Assembly (NCBI RefSeq): GCF_012971725.1
Contig: NZ_CP048833.1
Coordinates: 3,410,001 to 3,474,000, forward strand
Direction of reading: 5' to 3'
Length of the DNA: 64,000 bases
Source of the DNA: Pseudomonas multiresinivorans
Lineage (GTDB): Bacteria; Pseudomonadota; Gammaproteobacteria; Pseudomonadales; Pseudomonadaceae
Under the pieces are notes generated by a model. The model saw only the letters and a list, made by a program, of their open reading frames with translations, was not told the origin of the DNA and searched no databases. The position numbers and the translations under genes were made by a program. Below, one piece after another: positions 1-8,126 of the stretch (the first letter of the stretch is position 1; every line of letters begins with the position of its first letter).

Positions 1-2
1 GC

Positions 3-347
3 CATAGCGATGACCCTCACGCCATGGCGCACCTGGGAGCCGTCGATGCAGCCCTCGCCGGGGCCGCCGGTGCTCTTCGCGAATGCGCCGCGTGGATCGA
101 CGAGAACCCCGCTGCCCCTTCGGAGCTGGCCGCCCGCCGAGTTCGTGCCCAGGTCGAAGGGGCTGTCGAGGCCGTGCAATGGCACGTTGGCCGGGCTCTC
201 GGGGCAACGCCATTCTGTCGCGATCGACGCTTTGCACGGTTGGCCGCAGACCTGCCGGTCTTCCTCCGGCAGAGCCACGGAGAGCGCGACCTGGCGCACC
301 TGGGCATGCACCTGAAACGTCTCGAAATCGAGTCGTGGGCGCTATGA
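3..347 (+). CDS. Acyl-CoA dehydrogenase-like protein, C-terminal fragment
   Basis: Only the last 114 codons are in the window; the frame is open to the left edge. The visible part is alanine-rich and helical (AAWIDENP, then VRAQVEGAVEAVQWHVGRA, ending HLKRLEIESW), as in the C-terminal four-helix domain of acyl-CoA dehydrogenase-fold proteins. Its stop overlaps the start of the PIG-L gene by ATGA, so the four genes at the left edge form one translationally coupled unit. I recall this set (dehydrogenase, PIG-L, methyltransferase, glycosyltransferase) as recurring together in pseudomonads, with no firmly established pathway. The flavin site and catalytic residue lie outside the window, so activity cannot be judged. 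The family call is moderately secure. Confidence 0.65.
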   Translation, partial: HSDDPHAMAHLGAVDAALAGAAGALRECAAWIDENPAAPSELAARRVRAQVEGAVEAVQWHVGRALGATPFCRDRRFARLAADLPVFLRQSHGERDLAHLGMHLKRLEIESWAL

Positions 348-1090
348 GCCAGGCACAGAACCTCATAGGCGGCACCCGCGGCACGCCATCTTCGGTGTGG
401 CGTGCATGCATCCAGCTCGATCGACTGCCGCGCATCCGCTGCGAAGAACTGGTGCCCACGGGGCGCCGGCTGGTCGTCGTCGCTCCGCATCCGGACGATG
501 AAGTGCTCGGCTGTGGGGGACTTCTTGCCAGCTTGTCCGGACAGGACTGCGCAGGCCTGCTGGTTTCCGTGACGGATGGAGAAGCCAGCCATCCCGGTTC
601 TTCACAGTGGACAGCAGACACGTTGCGGCAGACGAGAATCACGGAAAGCCGCACCGCCCTCGCCCGTCTGGGCATCGATCTCGGCCAATGGCAATGGCGA
701 CGCTTGCGGTTGCCCGACGGGGGCGTCGCGGCGGCAGAGCTTCGCGACCAGTTGCGCGCCTTGCTACGCCCCGGCGATCGACTGGTCAGCACCTGGCGAC
801 AGGACGGCCATTGCGATCACGAGCAGGTCGGGCTCGCCTGCGCGCAATTGGCGGCAGAGTGCGGCGCACGGCATTTCGAGACTCCGATCTGGGCGTGGCA
901 CTGGGCCTTTCCCGGTGACCCGCGCCTGCCCTGGAGCCGCGCACATCGCCTGGACCTCGATGACGATGCCCTGCAGCGCAAGCGCCAGGCCCTCGAAGCC
1001 CACGCCAGCCAACTGCAAGGTCGCGCGCCGATCCTCAGCGCCCAGTTGCTGGAGACCCTGCTGCAGCCCTTCGAGGTGTATTTCCTGTGA
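344..1090 (+). CDS. PIG-L family deacetylase
   Basis: A 248-residue LmbE/PIG-L zinc-dependent N-acetylglucosamine deacetylase-like enzyme. The family signature APHPDDEVLG lies at residues 47-56 and supplies zinc ligands; a second histidine motif HCDHE at 156-160 fits the usual downstream ligand. No signal peptide or membrane segment is visible, so it is probably cytoplasmic. The start at 344 overlaps the upstream stop by ATGA; an in-frame ATG far upstream would lie inside the dehydrogenase gene and is rejected. With the following methyltransferase and glycosyltransferase it suggests synthesis or tailoring of a small glycoside. The substrate is unknown; PIG-L enzymes act on GlcNAc-lipids, mycothiol/bacillithiol precursors and others. 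Confidence 0.85.
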   Translation: MSQAQNLIGGTRGTPSSVWRACIQLDRLPRIRCEELVPTGRRLVVVAPHPDDEVLGCGGLLASLSGQDCAGLLVSVTDGEASHPGSSQWTADTLRQTRITESRTALARLGIDLGQWQWRRLRLPDGGVAAAELRDQLRALLRPGDRLVSTWRQDGHCDHEQVGLACAQLAAECGARHFETPIWAWHWAFPGDPRLPWSRAHRLDLDDDALQRKRQALEAHASQLQGRAPILSAQLLETLLQPFEVYFL

Positions 1091-1677
1091 ACGGCGAGAC
1101 ACAGGGCCTGCCTGCCGAGCATTTCGACCAGATGTACCGGGGTGACCCTGACCCCTGGTCGTTCCGTACCTCCTGGTACGAGAAGCGCAAGCGCGACCTG
1201 CTGCTCGCCAGCCTCCCCCGCATGCGCTTTCGCAGCGGCTACGAACCGGCCTGCGCCAATGGCGAAACCAGTGCCGAGCTGGCCCGGCGGGTCGAGCACC
1301 TGCTGTGCGCCGATTACAGCGCGGAGGCTGTCGCGCTGGCCCGCCATCGACTTGCTGCACTGAGCAATGTGCGGGTGCTGCGGCAGGCATTGCCCGAGCA
1401 ATGGCCGCAGGCGAAGTTTGAACTCATCGTGCTCGGCGAGCTGGGCTACTACCTTGGCGCGCAAGCCTGGCAACGGACTTGCCGGAAAGCGGCGGCGAGC
1501 CTGGCGGAGGGCGGCGTACTGCTGGCCTGTCACTGGCGGCACCCGATCGAAGGCTGCACGCTGACCGGCGATGAGGTCCATGAGGCGATCACCCTGGCGA
1601 TGGGCTTTGCGCCCAGCGTGCAGCATCTGGAGGACGACTTCCGTCTGGAACTCTGGTTCAGCGAGGCACCCGGATGA
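1087..1677 (+). CDS. NodS-like SAM-dependent methyltransferase
   Basis: A 196-residue class I methyltransferase. It opens with the DQMYRGDPDPWSF block typical of NodS-like enzymes. The SAM-binding motif I is YEPACANGETS (usually EPGCANGELS), followed by an acidic motif II near LLCADYS and a motif IV-like region ELIVLGELGYYL. The start codon is GTG at 1087, overlapping the upstream TGA as GTGA, and the gene ends in an ATGA overlap with the glycosyltransferase. NodS proper N-methylates chitooligosaccharides after deacetylation. A deacetylase immediately upstream fits the same logic (deacetylate, then methylate), but nothing else nodulation-like is present and the acceptor is unknown. Confidence 0.8.
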   Translation: MNGETQGLPAEHFDQMYRGDPDPWSFRTSWYEKRKRDLLLASLPRMRFRSGYEPACANGETSAELARRVEHLLCADYSAEAVALARHRLAALSNVRVLRQALPEQWPQAKFELIVLGELGYYLGAQAWQRTCRKAAASLAEGGVLLACHWRHPIEGCTLTGDEVHEAITLAMGFAPSVQHLEDDFRLELWFSEAPG

Positions 1678-2327
1678 TTGGCATCCTCGTACCGGCACAC
1701 AACGAGGCTGCGCTGCTGGGGACCTGCCTGCGCTCCCTGCAGCAAGCAGCCTTGCATCCCGGCCTCGAGGGTGAGCCGGTCTGCATCCTCGCCGTGCTGG
1801 ATGCCTGCACCGATGAAAGCGAAACCCTCGTCGCCTCGCTGGGTATCGCCATGCTGCAGGTCCACGAGCGCAATGTCGGACACGCGCGCAGAGCCGGCGC
1901 CGCGTGGCTGCTCGCCCAGGGCGCGCGCTGGCTCGCCTGCACCGATGCCGACACCTGCGTCAGCGATGACTGGCTGGTTCGCCAGCTGGCCTTCGGCGCC
2001 GAAGCCGTCTGCGGCACGGTGCAGGTATCGGACTGGTCGGGCCACGACGAACAGGTGCGCCTTCGCCATGAAGAGCATTACCAGTGCCGCGAGGACCACC
2101 GCCACATCCACGGAGCCAACCTCGGCATCTGCGCCCGTGCTTATCAGCGAGCCGGGGGATTCCGTCCCCTGCCCTGCAACGAGGACGTCTGCCTGGTTCG
2201 TGATCTGGAGCGAAGCGGTGCGCGGATCGTCTGGACCCACCAGACCTGCGTCACCACCAGCGCCCGCCTCGATTACCGGGCCACCGGCGGCTTCGGCGAG
2301 TTCCTCGCCAACCTGGCGGCACCCTGA
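1674..2327 (+). CDS. Family 2 glycosyltransferase
   Basis: A 217-residue GT-A fold glycosyltransferase. The N-terminal nucleotide-sugar motif is ILVPAHNEAALL, the metal-binding DxD-type motif is ACTDADT near residue 86, and the later CNEDVCLV segment corresponds to the ED catalytic-base region of GT2 enzymes. There are no transmembrane segments, so it is a soluble single-domain transferase. It overlaps the methyltransferase stop by ATGA and is the last gene of the left-edge unit. It probably adds a sugar to the product of the upstream enzymes; donor and acceptor cannot be read from sequence. Confidence 0.83.
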   Translation: MIGILVPAHNEAALLGTCLRSLQQAALHPGLEGEPVCILAVLDACTDESETLVASLGIAMLQVHERNVGHARRAGAAWLLAQGARWLACTDADTCVSDDWLVRQLAFGAEAVCGTVQVSDWSGHDEQVRLRHEEHYQCREDHRHIHGANLGICARAYQRAGGFRPLPCNEDVCLVRDLERSGARIVWTHQTCVTTSARLDYRATGGFGEFLANLAAP

Positions 2328-2800
2328 ACAGGCGAGCTCAACCGCTGCCCTTCGATCAGGGCAAACACAACCCACTCCGCGAAGCGCAGCGGCAAGGCGT
2401 ATTGCAACCGGCTGCACGCCCGATCGTGCATTCTGCTGGTTGCACATCGCCAGTCGTCGGTGCGTTTTTTCTTTGCCTTCAGACACTTGATTCCAAGCCA
2501 GGGGCTGGTACGGACCCTGCTTGCAGCTTTATCGGGGCTTTCTTTCCGGCTGCGCCTTTTACCCCTGCCTGAGTGACAGAGCAACGAGCAGTTCCGGAGC
2601 CATCCCGGACTTTGGTTCGCTGGCTGGCGTCTGTCTGCTGGGAAGGAGCAAAAGGCTGCGGCCGACCACCGAGCCTGTTGGCGGAAAGACGAAACTTCGC
2701 CCTTCGCGCCCCTGTCACCTGAAGGACGGCACCCACCCACGGAGACTCGCAGGGCCGGCAGGTAAAGCCACGCCCTGGCCGACACAGAGAGGAACGAACG
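2328..2800. promoter_or_regulatory. Intergenic region upstream of glgA
   Basis: About 470 bases without a convincing gene. Near its left end, 2347-2362 holds an inverted repeat GCCCT/AGGGC with a 6-base loop that could weakly terminate the preceding unit, but no T-tract follows. A T-run lies around 2465-2471. The glgA ribosome binding site (GAGAGGAACGAACG then ATG) is at the right end. The long operon beginning with glgA must have its promoter here, but I could not assign a clear sigma-70 or sigma-S element. The spacer may hold a long 5' leader. Confidence 0.4.
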
Positions 2801-4327
2801 ATGCGCAACCAGCTGGCCGATGTGCGTCTGGAAGACGCCACAATCAACCTCACCGCGGTACCCTCGGCCGATGGTGCGCCGCCGCAGCGACGCAAACGGA
2901 TTCTCTTCGTCTCCTCGGAATTTTCAGACTTCGTCAAGGCCGGCGGCCTGGGCGATGTCTCCTCTGCCCTGCCCCGGGCCCTGCTGGGCGACCACGATAT
3001 CCGCGTGCTGATCCCCGGCTACCCACAGGTGCTCAAGGGCGCCGTGGCGTGCAAGATGGTTGGCCGCCTGCCCGGCCTCGCGGCGCTGCCCGCCTGTGAT
3101 ATCGGCGAACTCAAGCTCGCCGACGGGCTGGTGGTATACGCGGTGATCTGCCCCGAGCTATACGACCGCCCCGGCACCCCCTATGTGGACCAGAACGGCC
3201 ATGAGTGGGCCGACAACCATATCCGTTTTGCACGGCTGAGCCTCGCCGCTGCCGACCTGGCCGCCGGCATGAGCGAGCTGGGCTGGAGCCCGGACCTGCT
3301 GCACGTGAACGACTGGCCCACGGCCCTGGCTCCGGCCTACATGGCCTGGCGTGGACAGACGACACCCAGCGTACTGACCATCCACAACCTCGGTTACCAG
3401 GGCGCCTGCCCGCTGGGCTGCTGCGCCGAACTTGGCCTGCCGGAAGCGGCCGGCCTGCCGGAGAGCATGGAGTTCTACGGCAAGCTGTCCTTCCTCAAGG
3501 CCGGCATCAGCCACTCCAGCCACATCACCACGGTCAGCGAAACCTATGCCCGTGAGATCACCGGAGAAGAATTCGGCTGCGGCATGCAGGGGGTGCTCTC
3601 CCAGCGCCGCGACCGTGGCCAGCTCAGCGGCATTACCCACGGCATCGACGCCGGCTGGGACCCGTCCTGCGACCCGCACCTGATCGAGGGCTTCGATGTC
3701 ACCCGGCTGGTCGGCAAGCGGCGCAATGCCGAGTACGTCGAGAAGCACTTCGGCCTGCTGCCCGGCCGTGGCCCGCTGTTTGCCGTGGTGTCGCGGCTGG
3801 TGCACCAGAAAGGCATCGACCTGACCCTGGCGATTGCCGACGAGATGGTCGCCGCCGGCGGGCGGCTGGTGTCCATCGGCTGTGGCGAACCGGAGCTGGA
3901 ACTGGCCATGCGCGAACTGGCTGAGCGCTATCCGGGTCGGGTCGGCGTACAGATCGCCTTCGACGAAACCCTGGCCCGGCGCATCTACGCCGCCAGCGAC
4001 TTCCTGCTCATGCCCTCGCGTTACGAACCCTGCGGCCTAAGCCAGATGTATGCCCAGCGCTTCGGCTCGCTGCCCATCGCGCGGCACACCGGTGGCCTGG
4101 CCGACACCATAGTCGATGGCGTCACCGGCCTGCTTTTCCGCGAAGAGACCTCGGCCAGCTACTACGACGCTGTGCGCCGTGCACTGAATATCTACCGCTA
4201 TCCGGAACTGATGCACGCCATGCGCTGCAAGGCCATGGAGTCGCCGCTGACCTGGGACGACGCCGTTCGCCCCTACACCGCCCTCTACCAGCGCCTGCTG
4301 CACGCGCCCGCGCAGGCCGTACGATGA
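2801..4327 (+). CDS. glgA: Glycogen synthase
   Basis: A 508-residue GT5 starch/glycogen synthase that transfers glucose from a nucleotide sugar (normally ADP-glucose) to the non-reducing end of alpha-1,4-glucan. The N-terminal sugar-nucleotide motif KAGGLGDV lies at residues 46-53, after a roughly 32-residue polar extension. The C-terminal domain shows SRLVHQKGIDL and the PSRYEPCGLSQ/GGLADTI active-site blocks. It is first in a plus-strand unit and overlaps treZ by ATGA. No glgC (ADP-glucose pyrophosphorylase) is in the window, so the donor must be made elsewhere or be another nucleotide sugar. Confidence 0.95.
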   Translation: MRNQLADVRLEDATINLTAVPSADGAPPQRRKRILFVSSEFSDFVKAGGLGDVSSALPRALLGDHDIRVLIPGYPQVLKGAVACKMVGRLPGLAALPACDIGELKLADGLVVYAVICPELYDRPGTPYVDQNGHEWADNHIRFARLSLAAADLAAGMSELGWSPDLLHVNDWPTALAPAYMAWRGQTTPSVLTIHNLGYQGACPLGCCAELGLPEAAGLPESMEFYGKLSFLKAGISHSSHITTVSETYAREITGEEFGCGMQGVLSQRRDRGQLSGITHGIDAGWDPSCDPHLIEGFDVTRLVGKRRNAEYVEKHFGLLPGRGPLFAVVSRLVHQKGIDLTLAIADEMVAAGGRLVSIGCGEPELELAMRELAERYPGRVGVQIAFDETLARRIYAASDFLLMPSRYEPCGLSQMYAQRFGSLPIARHTGGLADTIVDGVTGLLFREETSASYYDAVRRALNIYRYPELMHAMRCKAMESPLTWDDAVRPYTALYQRLLHAPAQAVR

Positions 4328-6087
4328 CGCCACGGCACGGAGCGCAGGTCCTGCCCGGCGGCAAGGTGAGGTTCGCGCTGTGGGCCCCGGATGCGCAGCG
4401 GGTGGAAGTCGAATTGAGCGGCGGCCGCTTGTATCCGCTGGAGGCAGCGCAGGACGGTTGGTTCAGCGCCGAGCTGGCGGCCGTTGCCGGGCAGACCTAT
4501 CGCTACCGCATCGATCACGAGCTGAGCGTGGCGGACCCGGCATCCCGCGACCAGGCCGGCGGCGTCGAGGGCGAAAGCCGGGTAGTCGACCCCACTGTAT
4601 TCCGCTGGCGGCATCCGCAATGGCGCGGCCGGCCCTGGCATGAAACGGTGCTTTACGAGTCCCATGTCGGCCTGTTCGATGGCTACGCCGCACTCCAGGG
4701 ACGCCTGGCGGAACTGGCAGAACTGGGCGTCACCGCCATCGAGCTGATGCCGCTGAACGCCTTTCCCGGTCGGCGCAATTGGGGCTACGACGGCGTACTG
4801 CCCTACGCGCCCTCCTGCGCCTACGGCGACCCGGACCGTTTGCGCCAGTTCATCGACGAGGCGCACGGCCTCGGGCTGATGGTCTTCGTCGACGTGGTCT
4901 ACAACCACTTCGGCCCGCAGGGCAATTACCTGGGGAGCTACGCCAGCGCCTTCTTCCGCCGCGACCAGCAGACTCCCTGGGGGCCGGCCATCGACTTCCG
5001 CGATCCGGCGGTACGCGAGTTCTTCATCGGCAACACCGAGATGTGGGTACGTGAGTACCGCGTCGACGGCCTGCGCCTGGATGCCGTGCACGCCATTGCT
5101 GACAAGGACTTCCTCCGCGATCTCGCCACCCGTGCCCGCCACGCCGCCGAAGGCCGCGAACTGCACCTGGTGCTGGAGAACGAACACAACGAGGCAAGCC
5201 TGCTGCGCCGCAGCACTGAGGCAAACAACGACGGCTTCGACGCTCAATGGAACGACGACCTGCACCATTGCCTGCACGTGTTGCTCACCGGCGAGGATGA
5301 AGGCTACTACGCCGACTTTGCCCACGACCCCATCGGCCGCCTGTGCCGCTGCCTGAGCGAAGGCTTCGCCTTCCAGGGCGAGACCGACTACCGTGGCATC
5401 GCCCGTGGCGAACCCAGCGGTGCGCTGCCGCCGCAGGCATTCGTGGCCTTCACCCAGAACCACGACCAGGTCGGCAACCGCGCCCTGGGCGAGCGCCTGA
5501 CCTGCCTGGCGCGCACCGACCCGCTGCGCGCCGCCACCGCGCTGGTGCTGCTCAGCCCGATGATCCCGATGCTGTTCATGGGCGAGGAATGGGGCGAGAG
5601 GCAGCCCTTCCTGTTCTTCACCGACTACCAGGGCGACCTCGCCCGCGCCGTCACCGAGGGCCGCCGCGAGGAGTTCAAGCGCTTCAGCCGGTTCGCCTCG
5701 CCCGGCGCCGCGGCCTGGATTCCCGACCCCAACGACTACCAGACCTTCGTCGCCTCGCGTCCGCGACCGGGCCAGGGCGATGACGCCTGGCGCGAGCACT
5801 ACCGGCAATTGCTGCAGGTACGCCAGCGCTGGCTGGTGCCACAACTGCCCGGCAGCCGCGCATTGGAGGCGAAGCCACTGGGCGAGCGCGCCCTGAGCGC
5901 GCGCTGGCAACTGGGCGACGGCAGCCAGTGGCGCCTGGACCTCAACCTGGGAACGGACGACGTCGCCGTCGAGCCGCCGGCCGAAAGCGCCCAGCTGCTG
6001 TTCTGCTGCGGGCAGAGTGCGGCGTATTACCGTCATGGCTGGCTCGGCGCGGCGTCGCTGGTCGCAAGCCTGGAGGCGCGCCGATGA
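4324..6087 (+). CDS. treZ: Malto-oligosyltrehalose trehalohydrolase
   Basis: A 587-residue GH13 enzyme that releases free trehalose from maltooligosyl-trehalose made by TreY. The N-terminal carbohydrate-binding module (VRFALWAPDAQRVEVEL) precedes a TIM barrel. Conserved GH13 regions are visible as VVYNHFGPQGN, the nucleophile block YRVDGLRLDAVH, the acid/base block LVLENEHN, and NHDQVGNRA. Length matches the family. The ATGA overlaps on both sides, with glgA and malQ, imply tightly coupled expression. TreZ with TreY makes trehalose from storage glucan without trehalose-phosphate. Confidence 0.95.
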   Translation: MTPRHGAQVLPGGKVRFALWAPDAQRVEVELSGGRLYPLEAAQDGWFSAELAAVAGQTYRYRIDHELSVADPASRDQAGGVEGESRVVDPTVFRWRHPQWRGRPWHETVLYESHVGLFDGYAALQGRLAELAELGVTAIELMPLNAFPGRRNWGYDGVLPYAPSCAYGDPDRLRQFIDEAHGLGLMVFVDVVYNHFGPQGNYLGSYASAFFRRDQQTPWGPAIDFRDPAVREFFIGNTEMWVREYRVDGLRLDAVHAIADKDFLRDLATRARHAAEGRELHLVLENEHNEASLLRRSTEANNDGFDAQWNDDLHHCLHVLLTGEDEGYYADFAHDPIGRLCRCLSEGFAFQGETDYRGIARGEPSGALPPQAFVAFTQNHDQVGNRALGERLTCLARTDPLRAATALVLLSPMIPMLFMGEEWGERQPFLFFTDYQGDLARAVTEGRREEFKRFSRFASPGAAAWIPDPNDYQTFVASRPRPGQGDDAWREHYRQLLQVRQRWLVPQLPGSRALEAKPLGERALSARWQLGDGSQWRLDLNLGTDDVAVEPPAESAQLLFCCGQSAAYYRHGWLGAASLVASLEARR

Positions 6088-8126
6088 GCGATGCACAGCT
6101 GGAGCGCCTGGCGGCTGAAGCCGGGCTGATGATCGATTGGGTCGACGCCGATAATCGTCCCCAGCGACTCAGCGCCGAAGTACAGCGCAATGTGCTGCAG
6201 GCGCTGGGCTTCGCGGCGCAGAGCCCGGAGCAGATCCGCCAGAGTCTGAACGAGCTGGAGCAGCGCCGCGCCCAGGTGCCGCCGCTGCTTACCGCCGACT
6301 GCGGTCGGCCGGTCAGCGTGCCGGTCGCGCCGGGCACCCGTTACAAGCTGTTCAACGAGGACGACAGTGGCCACAGCGAAGGTCATGTCGATGAGCACGG
6401 GCAGATTCCAGCCCTCGAACACTGCGGCTATTACCCGCTGCACCTGGGCCCGCATGAACTGATCCTCGCCGCGGCGCCGCCGCGCTGCCCTTCGGTTGCC
6501 CAGTTTTGCGGCGGCCGTCGGCACGTCTGGGGCCTGGCGGCACAGCTGTACTCGCTGCGCAGCGAGGCGGACGGCGGCGCCGGCGACCTCCGCGCACTCG
6601 CCCAGCTGGTTCGCGCTGCCGCCGGGCAAGGCGCCGACGCTGTGGCGATCAGCCCGGTGCACGCCATGTTCCCTGCGGCGCGCGAGATTTACAGCCCCTA
6701 CTCGCCCTCCAGCCGACTGCTGTTCAACGAACTCTATGCCGCTCCCGCCCTCGTGCTGGGCGAGGAGCCGGTGCGCCAGGCATTCACCGCCGCCGGCCTG
6801 GAGGCTGAGCGGGAGCGCCTGGAGCAATTGCCGCTGATCGACTGGCAGGGCGTCGCCCGCCTGCGCGATCGCTTGCTGGCACAGCTCTATGGGCAGTTCC
6901 AGCACGACAGCGGCGCGCTGCAGGAGGACTTTCTCGCCTTCCGCAACCAGGGTGGCGCCGAGCTGCTTCAGCACTGCTGCTTCCAGGTTCTGCAGTTGCG
7001 CCGCGTCGAGGCCGGCGATGGGCTCGACTGGCGTTCCTGGCCCGAGCCCTACCGCAATGCGGCAAGCGTCGAGGTCGGTCACTTCATGGTCGCGGAGGAA
7101 CAGGCGATCAGCCAGCAGGCATTCGGCCAATGGCTGGTCGTCCGCGGCCTGCAGCAGGTGCAGCGACAGGCGCGCGAGGCCGGCATGGGCATCGGCCTGA
7201 TCGCCGACCTCGCGGTGGGCGCCGAACCTTCCGGCAGCCAGGCCTGGATGCGCCAGGACGAGCTGCTCACCGGCGTCAGCGTCGGCTGCCCGCCGGACAT
7301 CCTCAATCGCAGCGGGCAGAACTGGGGGATCTGCGCGTTTTCCCCGGACGGCCTGCGGCGCAACGGCTACCGCGCCTTCATCGAGATGTTGCGGGCCAAC
7401 CTGCGCTACGTCGGCGGACTGCGCATCGACCATATCCTCGGCCTGCGCCGACTCTGGGTGATCCCGGCGGGAGCCGCCCCGCAGGACGGCGCCTACCTGG
7501 ACTACCCCATCCAGGACCTGCTGCGGCTGGTCTGCCTCGAAGCACAGCGGGCCCGCGCCATCATCATCGGCGAGGACCTCGGCACGGTACCGCCGGGGCT
7601 GCGCGAAGCGCTGGCCGAACGGGGCATCCTGGGCATGCGCGTGCTGCTGTTCGAGCAGCAGCACGGCCACTTCATCGCTCCGCGCCACTGGCCCGATGCT
7701 GCGCTGGCCACCACCACCACCCACGACCTGCCGACCCTGGAGGGATGGCAGAGAGGCCGTGACATCGACTGGCGCGAACAGCTCGGCCAGCGCAGCCCCG
7801 AGAGTGCTGCCCAGGAGCGCAACAACCGCCAGTACGAGACCTTCGCCCTGCGCCTCGCCCTTGGCGAAAGCGCCATCCAGGCCGATGCACTGCTGGATGG
7901 CGCCATCGAGCTCCTCGGCCGCACACCGGCGCCCCTGGTGCTGCTGCCGCTGGAGGATGCGCTGGGCTGCGTCGAGCAACCGAACCTGCCCGGGCCGGGC
8001 GACAGGCATCCGAACTGGCGACGGCGCTTCGAGGAAAACTCTGCCCGGTTGCTCGATTCGCCACCTGTACGCGCCCGCCTGGAACGCCTGCGTCGCGCCC
8101 GCAACGGGGGCCACGAGCATGAGTGA
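6084..8126 (+). CDS. malQ: 4-alpha-glucanotransferase (amylomaltase)
   Basis: A 680-residue GH77 enzyme that disproportionates maltodextrins and recycles short chains left by debranching. The nucleophile region is YVGGLRIDHILGL, the acid/base region is IIIGEDLGTVP, and the third carboxylate is in TTTHDLPTLEGW. The start at 6084 overlaps the treZ stop by ATGA; an open frame extends upstream inside treZ but has no independent support. Its 3' end overlaps treY by 8 bases. It sits between treZ and treY, consistent with supplying or consuming the maltooligosaccharides TreY acts on. Confidence 0.94.
   Translation: MSDAQLERLAAEAGLMIDWVDADNRPQRLSAEVQRNVLQALGFAAQSPEQIRQSLNELEQRRAQVPPLLTADCGRPVSVPVAPGTRYKLFNEDDSGHSEGHVDEHGQIPALEHCGYYPLHLGPHELILAAAPPRCPSVAQFCGGRRHVWGLAAQLYSLRSEADGGAGDLRALAQLVRAAAGQGADAVAISPVHAMFPAAREIYSPYSPSSRLLFNELYAAPALVLGEEPVRQAFTAAGLEAERERLEQLPLIDWQGVARLRDRLLAQLYGQFQHDSGALQEDFLAFRNQGGAELLQHCCFQVLQLRRVEAGDGLDWRSWPEPYRNAASVEVGHFMVAEEQAISQQAFGQWLVVRGLQQVQRQAREAGMGIGLIADLAVGAEPSGSQAWMRQDELLTGVSVGCPPDILNRSGQNWGICAFSPDGLRRNGYRAFIEMLRANLRYVGGLRIDHILGLRRLWVIPAGAAPQDGAYLDYPIQDLLRLVCLEAQRARAIIIGEDLGTVPPGLREALAERGILGMRVLLFEQQHGHFIAPRHWPDAALATTTTHDLPTLEGWQRGRDIDWREQLGQRSPESAAQERNNRQYETFALRLALGESAIQADALLDGAIELLGRTPAPLVLLPLEDALGCVEQPNLPGPGDRHPNWRRRFEENSARLLDSPPVRARLERLRRARNGGHEHE

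Noticed and set aside
2347..2362. Intrinsic terminator after the glycosyltransferase gene
   Set aside because: The stem is only five base pairs and no T-tract follows, so I mention it only within the intergenic entry.
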